This document shows positions 51,694-63,387 of a stretch of 64,000 nt of DNA, in pieces. The stretch covers positions 183,982,866-184,046,865 of the forward strand of contig NC_080572.1 of the NCBI RefSeq assembly GCF_030247185.1, written 5' to 3'. This DNA is from Malaya genurostris. Its lineage: Eukaryota; Arthropoda; Insecta; Diptera; Culicidae. A program made the position numbers and the translations under genes. The notes beneath the pieces are model-generated. The model was not told where the DNA came from, made no database searches, and worked only from the letters and a program-made list of their open reading frames with translations. The first letter of the stretch is position 1. Each line of letters begins with the position of its first letter.

Positions 51694-53575
51694 ATGGTCA
51701 AACGAAACCACAAGGTAGGAACTAGTTTCGTTATGCTTTGAAGGTTATGTTTATCTGTTTTCTTCAATCTAGTACCAATCTGGCGAAGGTGCCCAGTATA
51801 TAACCCGAAAGGCAGCAATGCGTAAGCTTCAACTGTCCATGCAGGATTTTCGTCGACTGTGCATCCTGAAAGGTGTTTATCCACGCGAACCAAAACACAG
51901 AGTGATTGCCCAACGTGGAAGTACCGATATCAAGATTCTGTTTCACAAGAAGGATATCACTTTCCTACTACATGAACCTATAGTATGGACATTGCGAGAT
52001 CGAAAAATTTTCAACCGACGCATTGCTCACGCCCGAGCCAAAGGAGATAATTTATTGAAAAATGTGCGGATGGCAAACTATCCGGTGATCAAACTGGACC
52101 ACATAATCAAAGAACGATTTCCAACATTTATGGATGCCATCAAGGAGCTGGATGACTGCATGACGTTGCTGTTTTTGTTCAGCACTTTTCCAGCGACAAA
52201 AGTTATTACTAGGGACCTAACATCGCTAGCCAGAAGGTTGACAATCGAATTCATGCACTACATCATTGCGGCAAAGGCGATCCGAAAGGTGTTTGTTTCA
52301 ATTAAAGGATATTACTTCCAGGCGGATATCAAGGGAGAACTGGTGACGTGGATTGTGCCACATTACTTCCCTTATCAACCACAAAAGAAGGAATATGTGG
52401 ACTTTAAGATCATGCGATGTTTTGCTGATTTCTTCACAATTATGGCCGGATTTGTAAACTTCCGTTTGTACAATTCTTTAAATTTGGTTTACCCTCCTAA
52501 GTTTTCCGTTTCAATCGATTCGGATGAGAGTAGAACGAATGAACAGACTTTCGTATCGGAAAGAATTGCCGCATTGAACTTGGACTTGCTTCGATCGGAT
52601 CAAGCTCCGGTGGAAGAAGAAGATGAGAATATTGATTTCCAATTGCTGGAAGGCGACAAGGATTCCGACCAAGCTAGGAAACTACGTGAAGAAGCTGTCA
52701 GTCTTACCAAACTGAAAACCCTCTTTAAAGGATTGAAGCTTTTCATCAATCGAGAAGTTCCACGGGAGCCCCTAGTTTTTGTAATCCGTTGCTTTGGAGG
52801 TCGCGTTTCGTGGGATAAAAACTTGTTCGTTGGTGCCTCCTTCGACGAAACGGATGAAACGATCACTCATCAGATTGTGGACCGACCAAGTATGAACAAA
52901 CAGTACATCTCCCGAGACTACGTGCAGCCGCAATGGATTTTCGATAGCGTCAATCAGAGGAAGCTGCTTCCTGCCAATAAGTACTTTATAGGAGCTGTTT
53001 TACCGCCACATTTGTCACCATTCAATCGTGACGATGCTATCTACGTTCCACCGGAGGAAGCTAGCATGCAGGCGGGTAATGATTTCGAGAAGCCTACGCG
53101 AGAGGAAGGTGTATCCGACGATGAGGAGGAAGATCTTCGTTTGGAAGAGGATGGTCGGAAGCAGGTTCAGTTAGACTTTGCTTTGGAAAAAGCTTTTCGC
53201 GAAGAAAATGCAGAAGTGTACAATTCTGGGGAGCAGGTTGACAAAGCAAAGGAATCCGATAAGGAAGACGATGATCAGAATGAAGAGGACACCAGAAGAA
53301 AGGAGAAAAAGAAGAAAATGGCCGTAGTAAGTGGAAAGATTTATAAAGAGAATCCGAAGGAGCAAAAACAGCTGACTAAGCAGGAAGAGGCCCTCCGGGC
53401 TCGAATGGTCAAATCCAAACACAAAAAGTTGTACAGAAAAATGATGGACAAGCAGAAAAGAGCCACCAAAGAGGCTAATCTGCTTCGGGAGAAGCGACAA
53501 CAAATTGATAAAAAGAAACGGCAGGAACAGACGGAAAAAAGGAAAGTCGAGCGAAAGAACATTCTTGCCAAATAA
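51694..53575 (+). CDS. pes: Pescadillo homologue (ribosome biogenesis, PeBoW complex)
   Basis: Exon 1 is 51694-51714 (MVKRNHK), the intron 51715-51772 (58 bp, GT-AG), exon 2 51773-53575; 607 residues. The N-terminal Pescadillo domain (about 5-290) has GAQYITRKAAMRKLQLSMQD, LCILKGVYPREPKHR and LTIEFMHYIIAAKAIRKVFV. A BRCT domain follows (about 325-420), with FVIRCFGGRVSWD and the Trp of YVQPQWIFDSVNQRKLLP. The C-terminal third is acidic, then a Lys/Arg/Glu-rich coiled coil (KKKKMAVVSG, LREKRQQIDKKKRQEQTEKR). Full length for the family. The protein acts in the nucleolus in 60S subunit maturation with Bop1 and WDR12. The start in exon 1 was chosen because it adds the conserved N-terminus that the in-frame ATG at 51818 lacks. 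Confidence 0.97.
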
Positions 53576-53636
53576 TCCCCGTGGTATGAGATTTATATTA
53601 TTTGTATTTACTTGATATGTGCTAATCACAAACATA

Positions 53637-53642
53637 AATAAA
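53637..53642 (+). terminator. pes: Poly(A) signal of pescadillo
   Basis: AATAAA, about 62 bp after the stop codon, followed by a T-rich stretch (53660). Confidence 0.75.
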
Positions 53643-53679
53643 TCTCGAAGAGTGTACACCTTTTTCGAAAAAACTCAAA

Positions 53680-54415
53680 CTGGTTTTTGATCTCCCATTA
53701 ACATCATCCCCCGGACTCCAAATCTGAATATTGAAACTGACTTCTAAACCAGAATTTGAAATCGCGTCGTTAAGGGGCGTCGCGTTTGTGGTCAATTATT
53801 CAATAACTAGACCGATTTTCTAAAAACTAAAAACACTTAAATTTTCCACTACTAAGTATTCTTAGAATTCCGCTTTGTCGAGTCGAAATTGGTTTTTGAA
53901 ATTTATAAACGGTTACTGTTCCGTTCCACGGGATGGTTTTAGAACTGAAAAATAGTATTTGTAGCAGAATTTCACAAATATTCTGAAAATGCAACTCAAA
54001 ATTATAAAACTAGCCAAAACAACCTAAATTTGAAAAAGTTTACATAAACTTTTCCGTATTTGTTTTGTTGCTTGCGCGCTGCTGTTTCGTATTTAGATGG
54101 TGTGAGAAATGCACGGTGGCATTATATCGTGAGCAAAAATTACATATCAAATAATAACACGAATTTATGCACCATTGAGTGTTGTGTTGAAATAAAAACG
54201 AGTTGAATACAATAAAATGGGTATTTTGAGAAATCGTTTCTATTTCATAGCTAGTGCTACGATCGTCTTGACACACAGAAAAATAATAATAAATCCACTT
54301 TCTACTTATTCGAAGATGACAATGAATGTCAATTAGAATATAATATATAACTAGGGGAAGGTGCCACTTGAGCCAATTAGTTCTAATTCCTGATTCATAC
54401 GTGTCAAGTGAATAC
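53680..54415. other. Intergenic DNA, no gene seen
   Basis: AT-rich spacer downstream of pescadillo; no feature supported. Confidence 0.5.
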
Positions 54416-54420
54416 TTTTA

Positions 54421-55183
54421 CAGGGTCCACCCCAAGACAAGACCTGACAACTGGGGGGCTGCTTTTGTTCCAAAATGGACCAGTTTCTGATTGGCTGATT
54501 TTGATGTTGCCACCCGCACATTGTGAAAAGAAAACACTTTCGCAGGGTACGCGAGCAACGATGCCAAGTATAAAGAAAATCAGAAAACAAATTCATTAAA
54601 ATTTTCAAAGAATGTTTCACTCTTTTTTCAATCTCATTTGTAATAAATGTAAATAGTAGAAGCACTGTGTAATTAAAATCAGCATCAAGCCGTTTTTCTT
54701 TTTAGTGAATTAAAGTGTAACCAAAAAAGATTTGTAAATTAGTGTAAACTCGAAAGTGCGCAAGAAGAATGAACGGTTGTGTTCCACACTGTCGTACTAA
54801 GCATTTCTATCGAAACTTGACCTTTTCCGGTTTCCCAAAGGTCCGGTAATACGTCAACAATGTATTCGATTTTGCGTTCAACATGAGATATTTCGTGTTT
54901 TGTCATCAAAGCTCAATTAATTGTTTTTAAGCGTTAATATATAATAAAAAAATGCATTCACCGAAGTATTTGTCATGTTTATTGCAAATCAAAAACCGAG
55001 TCAAAAAATTTAAATTGAATAAATATTTTTTTCTTAGCATAAAGTTATTAAAAAATCTGTAAATATGGCTACACTGTAACCAATACGTTGGTATTTATCT
55101 CATAGGGCGAAACTGACGAGAAGGATGGTTTGGAAGGAAGAATAAGAAGCCAGTTGTCAGGTCTTGTCTTAGGGTCCAACCTC
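54421..55183 (+). mobile_element. P-like element relic with THAP start (tentative)
   Basis: Inverted ends share CCAAGACAAGACCTGACAAC (left, near 54430) and its mirror near 55150-55172, 34 bp with about five mismatches toward the outside. The 763-bp body contains a THAP-like beginning. No clear 8-bp duplication remains. Confidence 0.55.
54769..54849 (+). pseudogene. THAP zinc-finger N-terminal fragment
   Basis: MNGCVPHCRTKHFYRNLTFS then GFPKVR and stop. The start with C-x3-C and the (F)xFPK turn is typical of THAP domains, which open P-element transposases and several host proteins. The second half of the finger (C..H) and any catalytic region are missing. Confidence 0.55.
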
Positions 55184-55282
55184 TAACATTTTTTTTTGAA
55201 CTAGCGGTTATTTCGACATTTTAAACCTTAATGTCACTTCTGATTTGACAGAAACCTATTTTTATCCTTCCGTTGAACGAAA

Positions 55283-56745
55283 ATGGTTGTGTATACGTTT
55301 GAGGAACGCTCCGATGGGCTTGCGATCAGCTTGAAGAAGACGCCGATTTTTGCCAAAAAATCATCTTCTCGGATGAGGCACATATTCATCACGCAGAGAA
55401 AAAAAATCGTAAAAATAACCAAATTTGGGTTTCACCCAACGAATATTTTTGTTGAAATAGTGACAAAAGAAAATCTGGTTTGATATTGTAAATATTGCTA
55501 ATTGAAACTACAAAACATGATCGTTTATATTTCTCGGTGGATTAGTTTGTTTCAATAAACAGTTTGATAAAAATAACAAATATTTTACTTGCGCGTTCCT
55601 GTCAATCTCTTAACAAACAATTTCACAGTAAATTCAACTTAAAATATAGTTTTAAATGAAACGAACTCTAGGTGAAGTCAATAATTGCAACGCTTTAAAT
55701 TCACGAAACCTTTTAGTGGAAATAAATTTCCTTGAAATTAGTTATTTCAACTAACGCTTTTGATTGTTGAAACCATACATTTTTGTTTGATTTCAGGAAT
55801 AAAATAATTTCTTTCATACTAATTTAACGAAGTAATTTTTGATACTACTTTTATTTGTTTTCAGTTTCCTAATATACAATTTTTTTAAATTTTGCATTTT
55901 TTCAAGACTTCGGTGCTCCATCAGTCAAAATAGAGATCCTGCATGAAATATTTTTTGCAAAGGAAATGTGTTATGTAATGTTATGTAATTTTCAAAATCT
56001 TTCCAATTATCGATACATACGCTTGAATTATTGAAAATCCCTTAGTTAATTGAAGAAGCAGATAAACTTTTTCTATAAAACTTGTAAAAAACTTTATCCG
56101 CGGGAGATACAAAAATGCCCTGGATTATTATCGCGGGAAAAATGCTCTTGTCTATTGGAAATAAAACTATTACGGTTCATTTGAACAGTAAACTTAGTTA
56201 TATCAGTACACAAATAAGATCATAGATAAATTAAACCTATTTTTTTCTTGAAATAAAGATACAGCAGGATTGAATCAACCCGGATATTTCGATAACGTCA
56301 ATTCAACTTTGGTTGACATGTAATAAATAGTTAATTTATTTCAACAACAAAATTCATTGGGAGCAAATAAATTTTTCGTTTGGTTAAACCAAAGATTATA
56401 GTTCAAATCAAGCAGTGAACATTTTTTATATTTAAGGGAGAAATTGGTTCAAAACAATCATATTCTAGCTTGAAATGAACATAAATCATATTAAAAGTTC
56501 TACTAACTGTTTTGTTATTTTAAACATGCTCCATTTCTCTGCGTGATCTCGGCGGGTATGTTAATAAGCAAAATTGTCGCATCTGGGAGACGGAAAACCC
56601 GCACGTTATCATGGAGAAGCCGATACATCCTCAGAGAGTGACGGTTTGGTGCGGATTTTGGTCTGGCAGCATCATTGGGCCATTTTTCTTCGAAAATGAG
56701 GCAGGAGCCGCCGCCACGGTCAATGACGAACGTGGAATTTTTGCG
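55283..56745 (+). pseudogene. DD41D (rosa-type) transposase fragment, internally deleted and split
   Basis: Plus strand: MVVYTFEERSDG (55283), then AKKIIFSDEAHIH up to 55389. A 1156-bp element intervenes, and the frame resumes with LGGYVNKQNCRIWETENPH, TVWCGFWSGSIIGPFFFENE and ends near 56745. It resembles the transposase at 35867-36526 (NKQNCRIW, VWCG, GPYFF). Most of the N-terminal DNA-binding part is deleted between TFEER and SDGLAI. At 56746 it changes abruptly into a mariner DD34D sequence. Confidence 0.8.
55390..56545. mobile_element. ~1.16-kb non-coding element with CACGCAGAGAAA ends, copy 2
   Basis: Inverted ends CACGCAGAGAAA and TTTCTCTGCGTG are exact. AT lies outside both. The rosa-type reading frame continues across the insertion if the element and one AT are disregarded (EAHIH then LGGYVNK), which fixes the borders. 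Inverted relative to copy 1 (30164-31407). Confidence 0.85.
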
Positions 56746-57380
56746 TCGATATGTGATAATGGATGAAACATGGATTCATCACTTCACTCCGAAATCAAAA
56801 CGATTGTCATCTGAGTGGACAGCAACTGGTGAACTTGGCCAAAGCACCCGAAAGCACAACGATCGACTGGAAAAGTTATGGCATCGGTATTTTGTGATGT
56901 GCGTAGTGTAATATTTATCGATTATCTTAAGAAAGGAAATACAATTAACAGTGAATATTCTATAGCGTTATTGGATCGTTTGAAGACTGATCAAAACGCA
57001 TATGACAAAGGACAAAATTTTGTTTCATCAAGACAACACACCGTATCACAAGTCAATCAAAACAATAGCAAAACTTCATGAATTGATCTTCGAATGGCTC
57101 CCACATCCACCGTATTTGCCAGATTTGGCTCCCAGCGACTACTGGCTGTTTGCAGGCCTGAAAAAAATATTCGCTGTTAAGAAATTTCGCACGAATGAAG
57201 AGGTTATCACTGAAACTGAGGCCTATGGTAAGGCAATAGATAAATCGTTCTACAAAAGTGGTATTGAAATGTTAGAGCGGCGCTGGAATGATTGCGTTGT
57301 TCTTGATGGAGATTACGTTGATGAACGTTTGAACGAAAAAAAAATCGTATTTCTCTTGAACTGCTTAGTGCTCTCGTTGG
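56746..57380 (+). pseudogene. Mariner DD34D transposase fragment, frameshifted
   Basis: NVEFLRRYVIMDETWIHHFT (first Asp), then after a shift ILFHQDNTPYHKSIKTIAKL (second Asp) and YLPDLAPSDYWLFAGLKKIF (third Asp). 34 residues lie between the last two Asp, so it is a true mariner. The C-terminus RRWNDCVVLDGDYVDE is complete. The N-terminal half is absent, replaced by the rosa-type fragment. Frame changes occur near 56910 and 57000. Confidence 0.88.
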
Positions 57381-57399
57381 TTTCGGGAGAATCGAGCTC

Positions 57400-58690
57400 G
57401 AAGTCCAAGGTAAATAGCATAAAGGGAAGGCATAGTCAGTTAAACAAGTGCGGAAGAGTGACAACTACCGGAGCTCATGAGCGGATTGGTAGATTTTTCC
57501 ACCTAGGTCTGGCAATGGTATCTGGCACTAGGGGTCTCGGGGACTCCGAGTTGGGTTTTCTGACATTTATACATCTTTATTACAGAGAGGTAAGTTGTTA
57601 AATTTGAACAACGAGCTTCAAATTCATTGTTTTACTTTAAGCATTTGAAATAGGGAACATTGAAAATCAGCTTAGGAGAAAGCGAATTCAACATCATAAT
57701 CTTCATTCGTCAAGATTAACCACCGACAGCTGAGCACTTTAGCACAAAACTCTCATCCATATTAACTTCTTTGATCCGAAAACGATTCGCGTGCTTATCA
57801 TAATAATGAGTAACGAATTGATTTTTCGCTATCTTATCACATTGTTCGCTGTGTGTGCAAAAACTTCACAAACATTCGGGTGCAATTATATGGGGCATGC
57901 TTAAATTGCTTTATGTACCGGTTGACGGTCGAACAGCTTGTAAAAGGAGAAACATTCAATTGGCACTTGAAAAATGTCGTCGTTCATTTATTATTTTGTT
58001 CCGTGATTGTGGTATTGTGATTCGAACATTCCACTATCGGTGTGTCATGAATCAAACTCTAATATTTTGTTTTTACCGGCACCCATAAAATTCTCTTCGA
58101 TTGAGCAATTGTATGCCCAACGATTAACACATACACAGGCTTCGTACACCTACGAAGACGATGTTCACCATAAAAAGTAAACGCAGGCTGAAGTTTTCAC
58201 AAAACGTGAATTTGTTAGCTGGGCTGCTATCTCAGGGCATCCCGAGGACAGCAATAATTCGAAACAGGAACAATTATTATAATAATTATAATAATAAATA
58301 ATTCTTAAATTCTGAGCAAAAAAACTGAGTTCTAAAAATATGTACGTTTTGATTTAGTTATTGTATGTAATATTATCGGAATCTAATGGTTTCGCATGAA
58401 ATGTGCGATGAGGAAAAGCCCACTTGATGAATGAATAAACAATCAATTTGAACAAAACCTTCAAGAAGAGTCCAAACAGTTATGTACGAGATGTGGCGAA
58501 AAAAACTGCATTTAAGTAAAACTTTCGAATAAAACGCGAAAAAAACGGAACACTCCATTTGTGACAACCGGAACTATCAACGAGCTAAAGGATACATAAA
58601 GGATCCAACTAACCAAAAGTTCTGACAAAGGGACTGATTCGGCTTAAGCAACTTACGAAGTTCATGAATAACATTATAAGCAGCCCATTT
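57400..58690. other. Intergenic DNA, no gene seen
   Basis: The frame of the mariner reads on to 57601 but without similarity. Frames such as 57855-58088 are not recognised. Confidence 0.45.
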
Positions 58691-58800
58691 TTCCCTTTCC
58701 TATATAGAAAGGTTATGCAATCACTTGAAAAACCGACTAGAGAAAATTGACCCGAAGGGCCAAGTGTCATATACCATTCGACTCAGTTCATCGAGCTGAG

Positions 58801-58813
58801 CAATGTCTGTGTG
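58801..58813. repeat. Left target duplication of the R1-type LINE
   Basis: CAATGTCTGTGTG, repeated exactly at 60358-60370. Confidence 0.9.
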
Positions 58814-58904
58814 TTTTTTTTTTAGTAATAGGAGGTGAAATCGCCGGATCATCAAACTATCCACTATACACATAGCTCTGTATGTAGACAGGATAGCTCG
58901 GTAT

Positions 58905-58921
58905 GTGGGAGTCGAACCCAC
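58905..58921 (-). other. tRNA T-arm-like hairpin in the LINE 3' UTR
   Basis: On the minus strand GTGGGTTCGACTCCCAC forms a perfect 5-bp stem with the loop TTCGACT, as in a tRNA T-arm and B-box. No acceptor stem or A-box was found around it. Confidence 0.5.
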
Positions 58922-59070
58922 TAAAACACCCCCTTTTCTCCATGCCCTTATCCTCCCGGGACCACCATATAGTATTACTTCGGGAGGGGGCTGCGATCTT
59001 GCGCATCTACTCTAGCTCACATTTTTGCTCTGTGATATCCACTGTTTATCCTTAGTCGGGCTCTCGTTCC

Positions 59071-60357
59071 TCATTCTTGACCGTTTCGTTGCTCTTCTCG
59101 CCATTTCCGTTGAAGCCATGACATTATATGCATCACCCCTCTGTTGACCGCCTTCCACATCTCTTCGTTGCCGCACATTCTTTCCACTATGTTGTCGACG
59201 CAAATGTCCTCTCCGACTACTAGACGCATTTCATTTTGCTCTTCCATAAATCGGGGACAATAAAAGATCACGTGTTCCGGTGTCTCTTCGACGTTTGCAC
59301 AGCTCGGGCAAAGCGGTGACTCTGCGTGCCCAAATCTATGCAGGTACTTCCTGAAACATCCGTGACCAGATAGGAACTGTGTCAGGTGGAAGTTGATCTC
59401 TCCATGTTTTCTCTCTAGCCACGTGGACACGTTGGGGATGAGCCGATATGTCCATCTTCCGTTCACTCCATTGTCCCACTCTTGTTGCCACTTTCTCAGC
59501 GATTCTGCTCTAGCAGTTTTACGGATACCCCGCAGGCCTCTTTGCCGGTAGCACTCGCAATCCTCTTCCACCACTATTCCAATTGGGATCATGCCGGCGA
59601 TGACGTTTACCGCTTCTAGCGATATGGTTCTGTAAGCGCTTGCCACTCTCATGCTTATTACTCGATACGTGCCGTTAAGCCGCTTCTGGTTTCTTTTTGT
59701 CTTGAGCGCCGACGCCCAGATTGGTTCGCCATACCTCATTATTGACGTAGTCACACTGGCCAGGAGCCTCTTCTTACTGCTGTTTATCACCGAGTTGTTT
59801 GGCATGATTCTAAGCAAAGCTTTGATCGATCTCGCCGCCTTCTCGCACACATAATCTAGATGCTTTACCTCACGCTTTGAGTTGACAATATGTTCCCCGA
59901 CCGTAATTATTAGTTGTTGTACAACTTTCCGGTTGCTAATCATCACCACTTATGGTTTTATGGTGCGCTAACGTTAACTTTTTTTCTCGCATCCAATCTT
60001 CCACCAAGTTTATCGTCACTGTGGCAAGAACTTCGACCTCCTCTTTTGATTCACCCACGATTACTAGCACCACATCATCCGCAAAGCCGACCAGTTTCGC
60101 GCCTCTGGGAAGGTTCAGCTTTAGAACTCCATCGTACATCGCGTTCCAGAGCGTCGGGCCAAGAATAGATCCCTGAGGAACGCCTGCTGTGACTGTTCTT
60201 CTTTCCTCTCCTCTCTCAGTTTCGTAGATAAGAGTCCGGTTTTAAAAGTAGCTCTTCAAAATTCGGCAAAGATATTCCGGTACTTTCATTTTGTGTAACG
60301 AGTTGGCTATGGCTTCCCAGCTTGCACTGTTGAAGGCATTCTTTACGTCCAAGGTGA
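59071..60357 (-). pseudogene. R1-clade reverse transcriptase, partial
   Basis: The minus strand begins inside the RT at VTLDVKNAFNSASWEAIANS, continues to KLVGFADDVVLVIVG with the FADD box (about 60060), and after a frame change to the long C-terminal part (59949-59071). That part has LDYVCEKAARSIKALLRIMP, the typical R1 spacing, and the C-terminal cysteine-histidine motif CPSCANVEETPEHVIFYCPR. The RT palm is interrupted by a stop/frameshift near 59940 and another near 60180. It is truncated at the 5' side, so it is not active. Confidence 0.88.
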
Positions 60358-60646
<289 letters not shown>

Positions 60647-61534
60647 AAATAATCTCACTAGGTTTTCTCGGAGAAGGCTGAACCGATTTTGACAGACTTA
60701 GATTCAAATGAAAGGTCTCATATGGAATTCCTGAATTTCATCCGGATCCAACTTCGGTTCTGGAGTTATAGGGGAAAGTATGTTTAATATTGTACACCGT
60801 CACTTAAACCGGCGAAAGAAAACATGTACAAAATTTTCTAAACTGGTCTCAAAACTACACAAATCGATAGTAATTATCAGTAGGCAACTGAACAAACCGA
60901 TTCCGGCTATCCTGGTTCTCGGTATCCGGTTACGGAAGTACCGGAAATAGTGGTCGTATATACCAAAATAGATCTCACTCACTTTTCTCAGCGATGGTTT
61001 GACCGATTTCCACAAACTTAGATTCAAATGACAACCCAAACGTTGCACACGACTGTGAGTAGTGGTAAGATGAAGGTTCATGCATTTGGATTTGCTATTG
61101 AAATTGAATATGCCGAACATGGAAAAAGCTAAATAATATCTTTGATTTGATTCCCTGAAAGTTTGAAGACGATCGGTTGAATATGTAAACTTTGTCGAAC
61201 ATTTTCTTGTGATGCTGTTTCAATCCGTACTCACCTAAGTTTAACACCACAACACCGTTTATTTCATTCTATGTTTGTGAAAATCGGTGTAGCCATGTGT
61301 TTCTTCCTGGTACAACGAGAACTGTAAACCGGAGATCGATGAAACTGAATTGTGTTCATTTGGTCATCAACTAACGAGTTCTACAAACTATAAAAATTTA
61401 TTCACCAATCGTAGCCAAATGGAGTACTTCACTTTCCACATGAACAAAACGATTACCAAATCATGTATTTTTGACCAACTTTAACATCAAACGTCTTCTT
61501 GGACATAAAACTTATGATGAGCAGTTGAAAAATA

Positions 61535-61625
61535 GGAGTCCTGGAGGTTGCCAGAAGTCTGCTTTCACGTACGTCTCGTCATTTATAATGAGACAATGCG
61601 GTTTGGCGGTGCCAATTGTTTTGTT
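61535..61625 (-). pseudogene. DD37E transposase scrap
   Basis: The minus strand reads GTAKPHCLIINDETYVKADF, matching the first-Asp block IMDDETYVKLDY of the element at 46.3-47.5 kb. Nothing else of the gene is left. Confidence 0.6.
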
Positions 61626-61739
61626 AATCGACGTTTTGTCGTTCGACCTTCTGTCATTCGACATTTTAGTATATATTCGTATATACATTCGGCCCTCCGG
61701 GTCTCGGTTCAAAGTGATTGTATAGCCTTTCTATATAAG

Positions 61740-63315
61740 ATAGGTAAAATCTGTCATTTTTACCACTTACGCAATTGAAGCATTATACATAAGACTAGCT
61801 TTATCTAAAATTTTAATTTAAGATAAAACAATAACACGAAGAACGTAAATTCATTAGAAAATTTCAAATACATAGGTTTTGTTAGTTCATGCCCCAGAAA
61901 CTTTTTTCGACTATACCCGTTTCCGGAAACCAGCTACGGAAATACCGAAAGTAGTGGTCAAATTTCTTGAATAAAATTTGTGTAAAATTCTTATATTAAC
62001 GATAATTAGAAAGACATAATTTACTAAACTGTTAAATATGAGCTGTGTGTCCTGATTTTAGGTAAATTTAGCTTTAGTCTACGTTTCCGATCAGGTGTAG
62101 GACAAAAATGCCTCGCACAACATCAATTCACACGTTTGTTATCTTCTCGTACTCGGAATCAAACTAAAACTAAACGCAATTGACGGCGTCGCGCGTATAA
62201 ACACGTATACCTGGATGGTCAAGGAAGAGACACCTTTGAACGGGGGAGAGCAAAAAAATGTAACAACTGCATGGAATCTCACTTGCGATGATGATAGAAA
62301 CAGTCGATGCTTTTATATTCAGTTCAGAGAAACACTAGCGCACCGAATACGGACACGGAGTCGGAAGACGCTGGTTAACCAAAACAAAACAAGCAACGGT
62401 AATATCGTTTGAACATTTAAACAGCCTTCGGATGAGTTTATGGATGCGGGAAGCATGGGGCAACGGGGTACGGTATTGAATTAACCGAGCTGGCACTGGA
62501 ATTGGCAGATAGTGCGCGAGGTGGCAGGGCAAGGGTAAATACACAAACAGATGGGTGAAGATATCGGTTACCTACCTGTTGAAGCACGGCCAGTTGCTCG
62601 CATTCGCGTAGGTATTTCACGCGAATGCGACAGTTTTATGCGAACCACGCGAGAGGCGGTCGTCGAGCGAGCGGAAAGAAAATGTGCGGGTTTCGGGAAA
62701 GCTTCAACGTCATCGTCACCGATTATCGGGCCAGTTAGCACGTTAGTGAGCACTGATTCTAGGACTTAATCACGGTGTTGGTTTAATCCTAGTGGTTTTC
62801 TACCCGGCCTAGCCGTGGTTAACTGCGGTGTGTTGATGATCGCGGTTAGTCACTGGCAGTAAGAAAAAAAAAAGTGGAAGAACAATATTCGGTGCTGTGG
62901 GGTAAGATAACTGGGGAACTGATATCATCGTGGCAGTCAATGATAAGTGATACCGCAGGTTGTCGACGGAGGTTGGTCGGGAATTTGAACAAGGCTGCGG
63001 ATACGCAGATTGATTACAGCTTGGAACACGAATGAGTTCTCCAAGTTTAATCATCTGACGGCCTATCGCTCATGTGTGTCTAAGTTTGTTCGCAGGTATT
63101 GTTTTGAATTGTTTTTTTATCTGTGTGATTTCACCGAAATGCTTTCGAGGATTGACGGATCCAGTCGCTGCTAGTCAGACAATGAGAAAGTGCGCGTTCG
63201 CGGATGTGTCATTTTCGGTTGATCGAACGGAAATTGAGCAAACGTGAAGTGATTATCGGTGTCGCATAGCGGTGAAATTGCACTTCGTTTACATACCGGA
63301 AAGCTGCCAAGCATA
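61740..63315. other. Intergenic DNA passing into a GC-richer probable 5' UTR/promoter
   Basis: 61740-62540 shows nothing. 62550-63315 has clearly higher CpG content and fewer A/T runs than its surroundings, as in the leader and promoter of a housekeeping-type gene. The 72-codon frame 62551-62769 is not recognised and is probably leader sequence. Confidence 0.4.
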
Positions 63316-63387
63316 ATGTGTTGCCGGTGCAGTCTCTGCGGACTGGGCCCAAGAGCCACCATCGTGTTCGCTGGAGTTGTGTCTTTG
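63316..63387 (+). CDS. Possible first coding exon of an unidentified gene
   Basis: ATG followed by 23 codons, MCCRCSLCGLGPRATIVFAG then VVSL, and a good donor GTAGGT. The cysteine-rich start running into a hydrophobic stretch looks like the first exon of a small membrane protein. The rest would lie beyond the window. It follows the CpG-rich region on the same strand. I cannot name the family. Confidence 0.4.

Larger units (their letters stand above)
58814..60357 (-). mobile_element. 5'-truncated R1-clade LINE inserted in a (TG)n microsatellite
   Basis: 1544 bp between exact 13-bp duplications. Poly(A) (T10 on plus) at 58814-58823. ORF2 remnants only. Its target is the start of a (TG)n tract. 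Confidence 0.9.

Noticed and set aside
53171..53659. 162-codon hydrophobic minus-strand frame
   Set aside because: Antisense of the Lys/Glu-rich pescadillo C-terminus; Lys codons read backwards give Phe/Leu.
58905..58921. Functional tRNA gene
   Set aside because: Only the T-arm is present; no A-box, anticodon arm or acceptor stem could be drawn around it.
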